Of a stretch of 64,000 bases of DNA, positions 34,129 through 45,619 are shown one piece after another. Position numbers and translations under genes: made by a program. Each line of letters begins with the position of its first letter. The stretch's first letter is position 1. Source of the DNA: Syncephalis plumigaleata. Lineage: Eukaryota > Zoopagomycota > Zoopagomycetes > Zoopagales > Piptocephalidaceae. The stretch spans positions 124,001 through 188,000 of the forward strand of contig JAIXMF010000012.1 in NCBI GenBank assembly GCA_025201365.1. The letters are read 5' to 3'. The notes under the pieces are model-generated. The model made no database searches and was not told where the DNA came from. It saw only the letters and a list, made by a program, of their open reading frames with translations.

Positions 34129-36303
34129 ATGGCACGGCAGTCATCCCTCACAAAAGATACGCGATATCATACTGGCGACAAGACGTTATCACGGAGTAAT
34201 AAGCAAAAGACAAAAACGAGCTGGTATCCGGATATAATCGACTTGTTATTGATATGCTTGACCACGCTTCATGTAGTTGTTGCACCATTCGCCAAAGTAG
34301 AGGAGCAGTTCAACGTGGAGGCACTTCACGACCTGCTCTATCATGGCTGGTCTCACTTAGACGAGGTAGGTGCAAGTAGAAGGGGTAGCGTGTATGCATT
34401 ACACTTTTACTCATGGTATACCATTGCTGTATTGCTGTAGTATAACCATACTGCCTATCCAGGTCCAGTGCCACGCACATTTATCGGTCCTATATTCCTC
34501 TACAGCATTGTGAAGCCGGTGCAATTGATATGGCAATTCATTAATCCTGCCGTTTCGAAGGTTAACTTTCTTATATTAGGTAAACAGTTACTGATGCCAT
34601 ATATATATATACTACGTTATCTTGTCTTGTTAACGCTAACAACGATATAATTGGCATGTATTTGAACATTGTATGAATAGCGCGTTGCATACTTGCTGCC
34701 ACTACGGTATTGGCACAAAGTCATTTTCGGTACACGATTCAACGTGTATATGATTCGACAGTGGCACGAGCACTTGCGATCATTTATGCCGTACAGTTTC
34801 ATTTTATATTCTGGTCTGGTCGAACCATTCCCAACACGTTCGCTTTCAATATGGGTAAGCCTATATACCTTTATGTTTCTATGTATTTTACTGATATTTT
34901 TGTTGCCTTTTACAGTAACTGTAGCCTTTTCTTACTGGATTGAAGGTGTGGCGAATAGACAGTCAAAGAGCATTTACAAAGCATTACGTATCATTCTTAT
35001 TGCGGGATTGTGGTTCCGTTCAGAGTTGGCTGCATTATTTGTACCATGGGCATTGCTTGAACTGCTCAATCGTCGTATACAATTCGTACCCGCAATTCAA
35101 TCAGGTCTACTAGCTGGACTTTACGCTATTCGTAAGTGTTTTGGCAGTATGACACTAGACTACTCAGTATCTTACTAACTTGCACTTGATAGCATCTACC
35201 GTTATTATCGACTCTTATTTCTGGCAGAAATTCCCAAAATGGCCGGAATTTGATGTGTTCTGGTTTAACGCCATTGATCTACGTAGTTCGGAATGGGGTG
35301 TTAGTATCTATTCTACGTGTGCAGTAACAACGCTTATTGATGCACGTATATTTTAGGTTTCCCCGTGGCATGCCTACTTCACCACGCTCATTCCACGTAT
35401 ACTACATGTGGCACTACCATTAGCCGTCTATGGTGTCTATAGCAATAAGAGTGTAAGACGCTACCTAGTGCCTATGTTTATTTTCGTCGTTTTCTATTCC
35501 GCTCTTGGTCATAAAGAATGGCGATTTATCATGTATATTACACCTATAGTGAATCTTGCTGCAGCAATAGGACTTGCTCGTTTGTAAGTGCAAAAACACA
35601 ACATGTATATATACACCTATTGACATAAACGAACGAATAATAGGTATAACAATCGATGGAAACGGACTATTTACCGGTTGTGCTTTGGTGCCACTATCGT
35701 AGCATTAGGCGTTGCTCTTGTAGCACAGGCTGGTATGCTGTATATTTCCAGTTTGAACTATCCCGGTGGCTATGCTGTAGCAGAATTCCATAGGATTGAA
35801 GCAATCAAACCAACGGTAATGATGCATACGATTATTGTTTCTATATCTATAAGAAGTTTATACTAAAGCTAGCGTATATTAGTATACATGCACATGGATG
35901 TCCTCACTCATATGACAGGTGGTAGCGGATTTAGTCAACAGCGAAATGATTGGAGGCAAGTAATATGATAAATAGATAGATGAAAAGGCATGGTTTATTA
36001 ATGGAATATATTTATTTATATATATATAGGTATTCTCGCAATGAATCACACGTTGAACCTGAGGAATTCGAGCAGTATACACATTTGGTGACGGAATTTC
36101 CCGATTTTCATGGTAAAGCTTTTGAACGACTCGCTGTCGTGCATGGACTTGCCGGGATAAGGATAAAACGTCCTCGTGAATATATGAGCAGTATTATTGC
36201 ATTTATACGGGAACGTAAAGAACTAGCTCGACTATTTCCATTACAAATCAATACACCAGAATTGATATGGATCATGCGTAGACGTTCTCTGAATGATGCA
36301 TAG
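34129..36303 (+). CDS. ALG12: ALG12 dolichyl-P-Man alpha-1,6-mannosyltransferase
   Basis: ER-membrane GT22 enzyme adding the eighth mannose to the lipid-linked N-glycan precursor, using Dol-P-Man. Nine exons (34129-34365, 34441-34579, 34681-34854, 34916-35131, 35193-35299, 35357-35583, 35644-35815, 35873-35955, 36030-36303) join to about 542 aa, the normal size. Diagnostic motifs: FAKVEEQFNVEALHDLLYHG near residue 50 (ALG12: TKVEESFNLQA-HD-L), NHTAYPGPVPRTFIGP, FHFIFWSGRTIPNTFA, LGHKEWRFIMYITP (HKE-RF of GT22) and MHMDVLTHMTGGSGF. Multi-pass throughout. The eighth intron must use a GC donor (gcaagt at 35956) to give W-R-Y-S-R in frame. An in-frame GTG at 34111 is not used; the ATG at 34129 is. 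Confidence 0.94.
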
Positions 36304-36991
36304 CCATAATGAATGATTGACTAGCGTCGACTGACATTATCATTGATATAAGCGATTAATAAACAAGTTTAAAATGATTAACTAGCGTCATTTAGTGTGA
36401 TAGTATGGAACATGTTGTTTATGGATTTATTTAATTAACAAAAGGAAAAGCAGCAACTTAATTTACATTACACTAACCTGTGCACGCTGCTCATTTGAAT
36501 CAATGTAGTACTTTGTCCATAATGTGGCACTGGAAGAATGACTAGGCTGCCATATGCAATGCAGTTTCATGACGGTACACGAGAAAGACCCCTCGCCACA
36601 CGTACAAATGGTGCACATAAGCGTCAATGCCAATCCACAGCAGTCACACGTTGTGATAACCGGTCAAATGCAAGGTATTGGCGTGTAAAGTCATGCTTTC
36701 ATGTTTGTTGCCCGTATCATAGCATGGCTTTAAATACTGTTATTAGCACCGCTTGTTTGTTACTAGCCTACTCATCCTGTATCCTTTCTTTCTTTCTCTA
36801 TCCTCGTCTAGTTTGCTGACTGGTCAGCAACTCACACACTCACTCTCCTCTATCTTTTTATTCATTCGTTTATCGATAACATAACATAACATAACATAAC
36901 ATATCCCTGGTGGATATAATCATCCTTTGTCAATTAGTATCATTGCTATTGTAGTATTTTTATAGTATTGTAGTAGTGATCACAATAAAAA
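36304..36991. other. Intergenic ALG12 to subtilase
   Basis: 688 bp. A Cys-rich minus-strand stretch at 36478-36660 is open but lacks a start or splice context. A pentamer repeat precedes the subtilase promoter. No gene called. Confidence 0.45.
36876..36902. repeat. (ATAAC)5 tandem pentamer
   Basis: Five near-perfect ATAAC units about 90 bp upstream of the subtilase start codon. Confidence 0.9.
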
Positions 36992-39637
36992 ATGCGCGCT
37001 TCCATTGTATTTAAAGCAACACTGGTCCTTATAGGACTGACATCGATTGTGGCGGGACAGTCAGCCGGTAGACTCGTCGCACCCGTGATAGACGAGCCCG
37101 CCAGTACCGTGATCGTGGAGATGAACGAGGAGCCCGGTACTCGTGCCGTGAATGGGGAACACGCCAAAGTCGAACAGGCACTCGCTAAGCTTGCCATTCC
37201 CTACAAGCTACGATTACGGTATCAAACTGCCATGAACGGCATCAGTATACAAGTATCGAATCGACATCTTGATGCCATTCGAAATATCCCACAAGTGAAG
37301 CACGTTTGGGTGATGGCCAGTGCCAAGGTGGCGGGACAAGTGGACAACGCGGCATCGACCGCATCTTCCAATGGCAACGTCAAGCCATACGCTCATTCCA
37401 TGACGGGTGTTGATCGGGTACAACGACTACACGGTCTCAATGGTAAAGGTGTTCGTGTCGGTGTTATCGACACGGGTATCGATTATTTACATCCGGCATT
37501 GGGCGGTTGTTTCGGCAAGAATTGTCGTGTCGCCTACGGTTGGGACTTTGTCGGCAGGAATTACAAGGATGTCGGCGATCCACTCGAGCCTCATCCGGAT
37601 CCACGAGATATTTGCGGTGGACATGGCACGCATATTGCCGGTATTATCGGTGCCAACGAGTCCGGTCTAGTCGGGGTGGCACCCGAGGTCACCTTTGGCG
37701 CGTATCGTATCTCCGGTTGCAACGGTGTACTCGAGGGTGACGTGCTCATCGGTGCCATGGAACGAGCTCTCAATGACCATATGGACATCATCAACATATC
37801 CATCTACACGGGAAATACCTGGGAGGATAATCCGCGTGCTACCACGGCAGAACGACTCGCTCGTAAGGGTGTGGTTGTCGTGGCCGCCATGGGCAATGCC
37901 GGTAGACGAGGCATGTGGCAATCGTCGGCTCCCGCCATCGCACCGTTAGCTTTATCGATCGCCTCGGTGGACAACATATCCTTAGTACCTACGGCATTCC
38001 AATTGGATATACCTAATCGACCCGTCTACTCTTATATCGCTTTGTCCGGCCAGTCTATATTCAATCTTACCAACATCAATATCGTGTCTGTGCCCGACAA
38101 CACCGATAATTCCGGTTGTAGTCTCGTACCGAATCGTAGCGAGAACTCCATCATCCTAGTGTCGCAAACGAGTTGCACTGTCGCTCAAAAGGCCGATATT
38201 GCTCATCGAGGAAAGGCGGCAGCTGTTATCGTCTATGGCGGTAAACTAGCAGATATGAAGAGTGTACACCAGAACGACGACAAGCATACACCGGTCCCGG
38301 TGATATTCATATCCAATGAAGATGGTCAAGATATTCGTAAACTATTGTCGGATACAAAGTATCACCAAGTAGGCATTCGCGCCAACTTCAACCCCACTAT
38401 TACGCCCACTCCTAATGAAACGGGCGGACAAGTATCCGCTTTCTCATCGTGGGGTCCTAGTCCTGATCTTGATATTAAACCGGATGTCGCGGCTCCCGGC
38501 GGTTTCATCTTCTCCACCTATCCATTACCAATGGGTGGCTACACGGTAATGAGCGGCACTTCCATGTCGACACCTTATGTGGTGGGTGCGGTGGCACTCT
38601 GCCTACAGAAATACGGACGCTCCAACTACACCATTACCAGTTATCGTCAATCGCTTCAGAATACGGCGCAACCTATTCCCGACCCAAATGTACCTGGACG
38701 CTATACATCCGTGGCGAAACAAGGTGCCGGACTCATTAATGTGGAACGTATGATATTCGGTACCACAAACGTGGCTCCCGCTCGAATTGCACTTAACGAC
38801 ACGGAGTTTGGCATGCACAACGGCAAATCAACGCGCAATCTGACCATTTACAACGATAGCACGGAGGATCGTCTCTTCGCCATTAGTCATTTGCCTTCCA
38901 TGTCGGTACGCGGTATTGGCGCGGATGGTGTGGTGCCCAATGAACCCGAGCAACGAAATGCTCCGGCAAACATACTCGCTCGTTATCATAAGGTTTACGT
39001 TAAGGCGCGTAGCGCGGCGCGTATCTCCATTGATATCACCGAACCGGCCAATCTACCCGCTAACGAATACTGGGTCTACTCGGGATTCGTGGACATTCGA
39101 CCGGTGGCAGGTCCCAATGGTAAACCCGTGCCTGATGCCGATCTACACCGTGTATCCGTGCCTTATCTCGGCGTTAAAGGACGTATGCGTGACTTGCGCG
39201 TCCTTAGAATAAGCGAGCAATTGCCCAGTCTTCGTCCCATGGGACAACCGGATAATGTGGCGGGATCGTTCAATCGACCGCAAACGTACACCATGCAGAA
39301 TGATGACTGTCCCGAGCTTGTATTCCGATTGGAAATGCCCTCGGAACTGCTTAAGCTTCAATTGTATAACGCGAACACCAACGAGATGCTGGGTGACGTG
39401 CCCGGATTTATTACCGAACAAGTGGGTCGACATGAACTTACCGATGACAATAAGCAAATGAAGAATACATGGCCCGGTATCTACACGGCAATCGATGATA
39501 AAGGGCTTTCCACCACTATGAGTGCGATAGATGGTCGTTACTACATCAAGATCATGGCGTTACGCATCTTTGGTAATCCGAATAACGAGAAAGACTACGA
39601 TATCTGGAAGTCACCCATTATCACTATTAAGCGTTAA
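36992..39637 (+). CDS. Secreted subtilisin-like serine protease with PA insert
   Basis: 881-aa extracellular S8A endopeptidase. Signal peptide at residues 1-22 (MRASIVFKATLVLIGLTSIV). I9 propeptide at ~35-110 (STVIVEMNEEPGTRAV, NGISIQVS, VKHVWVMASAK). The catalytic domain has Asp160 (VGVIDTGIDYLHPALGG), His211 (GGHGTHIAGIIGA), oxyanion Asn302 (AAMGNAG) and Ser524 (MSGTSMSTPYVVGA). A protease-associated insert lies at ~370-470 (CSLVP ... AAAVIVYGGK ... VPVIFISNEDGQDI). A C-terminal Fn3-like region runs from ~590. This is the layout of fungal Vpr-like/cucumisin-like secreted proteases. A single exon, with more G/C-ending codons than its neighbours, suggesting high expression or an acquired/retrocopied origin. 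All catalytic residues are present. Confidence 0.95.
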   Translation: MRASIVFKATLVLIGLTSIVAGQSAGRLVAPVIDEPASTVIVEMNEEPGTRAVNGEHAKVEQALAKLAIPYKLRLRYQTAMNGISIQVSNRHLDAIRNIPQVKHVWVMASAKVAGQVDNAASTASSNGNVKPYAHSMTGVDRVQRLHGLNGKGVRVGVIDTGIDYLHPALGGCFGKNCRVAYGWDFVGRNYKDVGDPLEPHPDPRDICGGHGTHIAGIIGANESGLVGVAPEVTFGAYRISGCNGVLEGDVLIGAMERALNDHMDIINISIYTGNTWEDNPRATTAERLARKGVVVVAAMGNAGRRGMWQSSAPAIAPLALSIASVDNISLVPTAFQLDIPNRPVYSYIALSGQSIFNLTNINIVSVPDNTDNSGCSLVPNRSENSIILVSQTSCTVAQKADIAHRGKAAAVIVYGGKLADMKSVHQNDDKHTPVPVIFISNEDGQDIRKLLSDTKYHQVGIRANFNPTITPTPNETGGQVSAFSSWGPSPDLDIKPDVAAPGGFIFSTYPLPMGGYTVMSGTSMSTPYVVGAVALCLQKYGRSNYTITSYRQSLQNTAQPIPDPNVPGRYTSVAKQGAGLINVERMIFGTTNVAPARIALNDTEFGMHNGKSTRNLTIYNDSTEDRLFAISHLPSMSVRGIGADGVVPNEPEQRNAPANILARYHKVYVKARSAARISIDITEPANLPANEYWVYSGFVDIRPVAGPNGKPVPDADLHRVSVPYLGVKGRMRDLRVLRISEQLPSLRPMGQPDNVAGSFNRPQTYTMQNDDCPELVFRLEMPSELLKLQLYNANTNEMLGDVPGFITEQVGRHELTDDNKQMKNTWPGIYTAIDDKGLSTTMSAIDGRYYIKIMALRIFGNPNNEKDYDIWKSPIITIKR

Positions 39638-40067
39638 GTTAATAAACTTGTTCTATATTCTCGATCGTATACTACATAGTTTATTGTACATATACACTCA
39701 TGTATATATTTATTAATGCTAATATGTAACAAGTTCATCAAATATATACACGTATATGTGTGGTTATGTCCAATATATGAATACGATCATTAATTGAATT
39801 GTTACAATTGAACTAATTCATAGCATCTCTTATGTAGAGTCATTATATTTCTAAAGCATTTGTAATAGACTCTAATACCGTTTATTGATATTCACTAATG
39901 TTGAAATGTAATAGAACCGATAATAATAATAATAATAATAAGGGAAACTAAAATGAAATACACGCTGTTGTATCTTATATAGGCAGGCAGTAGGAACAGG
40001 AAGAAAAGAATGATAAAACGCAAAAAGACAATGGAGTAGTTCAATGCCAGTAAAAAAGTATGAACAA
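39638..40067. other. Intergenic between convergent subtilase and His/Pro-rich gene
   Basis: 430 bp AT-rich 3' flanks with an AAT/TTA trinucleotide run near 39921-39940. No gene. Confidence 0.5.
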
Positions 40068-42414
40068 TTACGCATCTGTAGTCGTATTAGAAGAAGAAGA
40101 AGAAGAAGGATTAGAGGAAGCATTATCGCTATTAGCTAATTGTTCCTCTAATTTGTCGACTCGTTCGATTAGACTTGATGTTTGTTTCGTAGTATTTACT
40201 GACGAGTCATCATCTTGCGGGTTGTCCTCGTCCATTGGTGTATCATCATCATCACCATCATCATCATTGTTGTCGTTGTTGCTCATTGCTACGGATGCTG
40301 CCGTCGTCTCTTCCTTGACTGTTACTTCCTCGACTGTTACTTCCTCGACTGTTACGGCGGGTTTAGTCGATGTCTCCTTGCCTATACGCTTCTCCAACTG
40401 TTCAATTCGATGAACGAGGTTGGCTAGCATGTCTGCTGGACTGTCACCCTCCTTTCGAGTATTGCCACGACTATTGCTGTCACCCAGGATTGATGCCAGT
40501 GTTTCCGAGACACGCTCCTTGATCAATGCTTCCAGACCACCAGCTTGATCCAATTGATCCGCCAACACTTCTAGACGCTGTTGTCGCGGTGATGGTTCGG
40601 CCGATTGAGATGGTGACTCGAAGGCACGCTCGTACATTGCTTCCATCATGGCCATAAAACGACGACGACCATTACTACCGGTGGCAGCAGCAGCAGCAGC
40701 AGCTATAGCAACATCCTCCGAATCAGCACGTCGATCAAGCATAGCTGACTCATAATTGGCTTGAACTGGTGCCATTGGTTCGGCATTAAGTGTAAGCTGT
40801 GGATTGGATGGTACACGACGAGGATGTGTATCTGTACGTGGCGATGAAGCTATGATCGTGCTGGACATGATGGGTGCCTCGCTAGGCGGTGCCGTTGCAC
40901 TCATTGGTGGTCGACGATAACGTGAAGCCTCAGGGCCAACCGGTGTACGTGGTGTTAATTTCGCCTTGGGAGGAAGAGGACCGGCCGCCGTACGCATTGC
41001 TACTACTGATGAGCGTAGATTAGTGTTTGCATAGGATGTGGTGGTAGGACCGGCCGATGCCACTGTAACCGGAATGCTCATCAGTTCACCACCGGTACCA
41101 GGTGGACGCGGGCTAACGAGGATGCTTTGACCTTCGGCGTAGGCTGGCGCATGAACGGTCAAGTTAAGACGATTACGCCCTGATATTCCACTGCTCGGCG
41201 GTGGATGGCGGAAACTAGCCTGTTGCGGCGAGTGGAGCGGATAGGTGGTGGGACCGTGTAGTGGACCTGAGGCAGCCATAACGATAGTTCCACCCGACAC
41301 GTTAGGCATTGAGTTTGGCGTGTGAGGGGGATGTTGCTGCATCATCATCTGACCGTGTTGCGGCTGATGCTGCGATGACGGAGGTCCTTGCGCGTGAGGA
41401 TGAGGTGGCGCATGTGGATGCATATGAGGTAAGGGATGTGAATGCGAATGAGCATGAGGATGATGCGGATGCATCTGATGTGGCGTATGCGGATGATTAA
41501 CATAGCCAGCGTTTGGATGATGTGGTGTATGTGGATGTGGATGCGGCGTATGTGGGTGTTGGTGTTGATGTTGATGTTGATGATGTTGATGATGTTGATG
41601 TTGATGACCTCTTGGATGAGATGCCGTCATAACTGTGGAAGATGGGTGTGTAGAGCGTGTAGTGTGAATTGGAGAGGCTGTAGCAATTGTACCGGCTGTC
41701 GTATGAGGATAAGAAGATGCGTTGACAATGGATGGAGATGATGATGATGATGATACCGACGAGGATGACATTGACATTGTTGCTGCTGATGATGATGATG
41801 CCGAGTAGCCATGAGGTAGACGAGTTCGTTTGGCATAGTGTGTCATGTCATTGCCATTGCCATTGCCACTCATTGATTTATGTGTGTTATCCTGTTCCAT
41901 TGATGATGCTGATGTTGTATTATCGATGGGTGAACCATTACGAGAATTGGAACTTGGTGGGGTAGGGCGCATTCTATAGAATATATATAAATATATATTA
42001 TAATGAGCCACTATTCAATGTAATACAATATCGGTTCGTTTCCTATATAATCGTGGCACACACTTACCCAACATCTCGTGTCTCGCTATTTCTCGCACCA
42101 TCCTCTGCTAGCATGTCATTTACTGACATTCGCCCGACAGACGATGCCGACGATGATCTGGCTTTAGCGTAGGACGAGGGGGATCGTTCTCGCAAAGGGA
42201 TGTCTTCAGCATCGTTATTATCCGCAGTAGAGGATGCTTTTCCAGGGGAATCGGGAGAACCAAGGCCACTACTACTGGTGGCTGATGACACATTATTATC
42301 TGAAAGACGTTTACGTTTCAGTAAGGGAATGTTATCTCCTTCATTTGGTAATGGTGAGGCATGTTGTGCCATCGATGATGGTTGTGCCATTCTAAAAGCA
42401 GCTAAAGTGGACAT
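40068..42414 (-). CDS. Disordered His/Pro/Ser-rich protein with C-terminal coiled coils
   Basis: Family not recognised. Two exons (42414-42068 and 41973-40068) join in frame at GATGTTGG|AATGCGC to about 750 aa. Exon 1 has a basic NLS-like patch (LLKRKRLSD), repeated SP phosphosites (GSPDSPGKA, RSPSS) and the motif MSVNDMLAED. Exon 2 has a ~100-residue His/Pro tract (HQHQHHQHHQ, HPHTPHPHPH), then ordered-looking islands (RRRFMAMMEAMYERAFESP; QRLEVLADQLDQAGGLEALI), coiled-coil segments (NLVHRIEQLEKRIG; SLIERVDKLEEQLANS), a threefold VTVEE repeat and an acidic run. The composition suggests a nuclear regulator or condensate-forming factor, which is inference. The start could also be 42390 or 42474. 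Confidence 0.75.
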
Positions 42415-45400
42415 GAATAAATATAATAATGCGTTAGGGTTGATGAGAAGAGAACAGCAACAGCAACAACACAATAAAGAGAAATGGGAATGAGAATGAA
42501 GAAAGCAATAATAGAAAGAGAGATATCACGCCACTAATGCAAGCGAATAACAAGAAATACGAGGCGATAGATACGTTAGAATCGAGAGAGAAAAAAGAAA
42601 ACAATATACCTGATCAATGCAGGGCAAGCATATTATATATATAAGAATAATTAACTGTATATATACACGCTAAAACAATCGAATAAACCTAACACAAGAC
42701 GCCAACTGCATCGCTACACAATAAGGGATGATCATTCATTAAAAATAGATGCGATACGGGGTAAGGATGAAGCAATGTCTGGCACACAACTAGTGATGTT
42801 GCATATTATAGCCAAGTTTGCAGTAGTCATAGTACCCGTTTGTATGCACATTCAATGAACACAATTGAGTTGCGTGTATGCTGTAACAAATGAGGTGGGT
42901 TGTTTCAGTAGAATATATATATTCAATGTCAAGATGAACGCGTAACGCAATCAATCAATCGACTTATTACAGCCATTTTCGATAGAATGAATCATGTAGC
43001 AAATAGATACACAAATAGTTGTCGCTTTCCTCCCTTTTTCCTTATTCAATCTTATTAATACATGTATATCAAGTACATGTAATTACAAGAAGAGACAATC
43101 AAACAAAGATGCAAACACGCACACACGCACAAAGAGTAAAAGTGAGAAAGAAGAATGAAAGCGACAACAGCAACAACAATAACAATAATGTATCATCTAA
43201 TAGACATTGTCTACTACTACTATCATCATCATCATTATTAGTAGTAGTAGTGGTAGTAGTACCATTTACTACAATATTAGAAATGATCATCACGTCAATG
43301 GATCAAACGTTGCTTACAATAAAGCGTACCGTTTCATCAAAAACACGTAGACAACTCCCATTTTGATAGAGAAACGAAACATTCAATCAATGTACCACCG
43401 TTACTTACTATTATCAGAGGATATAGAGTTGTGTATGCGTACACACTTGACTGTTAAAATGGACTATAGGAATAGAAGCAGTAGTAGTAGTGTAACTAGT
43501 GTGCACAGTCAATAAAACTGTAAGACAATGGTCGATAGTGTTGGCCTATGGCTGATGGATGTCCAATTGTATAGTAGTGGTAGTAGCGATATAGTGCAAG
43601 AGAATGTGTACGCACGCGTACAAATCAATAAAAGTTGACGAGTTTACTTCAATCGTTATGCAACACTAGCTATTAGTGATTAGCTAGTCTTTAACGAGTG
43701 TAGTAATGAGAGTAGAATAGTAATAGAAAGAGAGAATGCTTAATGTAGATTATAAGCAAGGAATGAGGAAATGTTTATGATCAATAAGACTAGCAAGACT
43801 ATTTTCAAATGAGACAAATGAGATGAGCAACAATAGAAAATAATTTGTTTAATGCAATAAAGAAAGAGTGTAGTAGTTGTACTATTAGTAGTGGTAGTAG
43901 CAAGATCATCACACGCACTCACCAGCATCATCATCATCAGAATAGTAGTAGTGTAGGTGTAGTTTAACCCATTGATTAACGACCTTTCACTATTTTTCTC
44001 TAACCAATAGACATCGTTTATGACAGGCTCCCATAGGTCGCCTTCCTTCCAAGCTGTAAGCATTCCCGTGTTCATAACCTAGACACATTTGTGGAAAACC
44101 AGATACTGTAAGGGGTAAAAAGATGAAACTCCGTGTAACCTCTGAGTTCTTAGTTTTTTACATTCCGCATTGCGGACTTTCGCCATTGCGTTCTTTTCTT
44201 GCAATGCAACTTGTACTGTGTAAAGCCCTGCCCTAATCGAACCACGCGGTTTTCTAATGCGCTTCAAGTCTGCTACTCCGTGTCCATATCTGTGCGTATG
44301 TATGTATGTATGTGGGTGTGTACGTATGGATGTATGTATATTGATGTGTGTATGTGTGTCTATATCAATGGCCATGGTTGGCTCTCTCCACTAGTATGGT
44401 AATCAGTGGAAAGCAGAACCAGTTAGCTAGGAAAATCCTGTATTATATGTCTACACTTTAGGCAATGCCGCCTCAAGGACTGAAACGCCGCGCTATTTTC
44501 ACGACAGAATGATGGACATCTATTAATATCATTGGTTCACGACCAACTGATTTGTGAGATGAAAACAAGAAACAAAGCTGTCATTGGTAGATAAGTGGAA
44601 GAAGGAAAGAAAGAAAGAAAGAAAGAAACAGTAACAATCCATTTCTTCTTACAAGGCACAACCATCTTGTCTATTGACATGATAATGATTGTCACTACTA
44701 CTACCACTACTTTAATAGTTTGTTTTCTAACAAATGGCAGTAGTTAATCAGTACATATTAGCAGTAGATTGTATATAATAAAACATGTTTCTGCATTCTC
44801 TGCCAACATGCATCATCATGGCATAGTTTGGCTCATTTCTCTTACTGATCATGCTTATTGGTTCATGACAATGAATGATTATTGGACCTAGTCACGTTAC
44901 GACATGCTAATGGTCGGCTGACTAAAGTAGCACGACATTTGAAATAAGTTGTATTGTTGTTGCTTATTGATCACTATAACAATGGATAGCTAGATCAATA
45001 ATGCAAGTTGATAGTTGGTAGTATTGAATCATGCTAACAGGTATTGCTAGTATACGTGTTATCAATCAACATAAATAATAATCATTTTATTCTCTTACTC
45101 ATAGCTACTACTTGAATTTGATTGAACTCAAATTGGGTATAAATTCAGCCTAGAACGGATGGCAGTCCACTCGATCAGGCCTATATTCTTGGCTTTTACT
45201 GAAGAATAGAAAGGTCTATGATTTATATTGCATCATCATCATAACAAATAGTTGTGTATAATCCATTGACTTATTTACTTGTTTCTACTTACACGTGTCC
45301 ATATATTTATATACACATACACAGAGTCAGTATGAATGGTTATCTGACTAACATTGATCCACGTAGAAGAAGAAAAAGAAGAAATCTAAACGTGTCTAAA

Positions 45401-45619
45401 CAAATTTACTAAAAATGTGTCATAAAATTGGACGACTTCCAAAAGAAACTGTTCACATGCCAATTGAGCTACCTTTTTAGAGTCGTTATTTAAACTCAGC
45501 TATTATTGTCTATTCCATATAGTCCATGCTACTAATCCATGCTACTATTGCTACTATTGCTACGTTTTACTCCACATTTTCTAATAGTCATCTCGTAACT
45601 TCGTATTAGTAAAGACAAC
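42415..45619. other. 3.2-kb gene-poor, repeat-rich intergenic stretch
   Basis: The longest gene-free part of the window. Short runs of AT, AG, GTA/GTT, ACA and CATA repeats (for example TATG/TGTG near 44295-44360 and GAAA near 44605-44630) produce many low-complexity frames on both strands. A minus-strand stretch near 44100-44310 (VADLKRIRKPRGSIRAGLY; MAKVRNAECKKLRTQRL) is charged and open, but I find no start, splice context or homologue. It probably holds long regulatory sequence for the divergent genes on either side. Confidence 0.5.

Noticed and set aside
36478-36660. Cys-rich minus-strand stretch that could be a small secreted protein
   Set aside because: No start codon with signal peptide, no introns that fit, and an open frame of this size is expected by chance.
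40060-40413. Plus-strand Ser/Val-rich frames and other shadows over the His/Pro gene (40060-41965)
   Set aside because: Mirror translations of low-complexity codons of the minus-strand gene.
44285-44365. Possible CRISPR or satellite array
   Set aside because: Units are TATG/TGTG simple repeats without regular spacers.
44079-44375. Minus-strand charged open frame (LKRIRKPRGSIRAGLY, MAKVRNAECKKLRTQRL)
   Set aside because: Sounds protein-like, but the N-terminal part is translated CATA/TG repeat, there is no splice context and I see no family.
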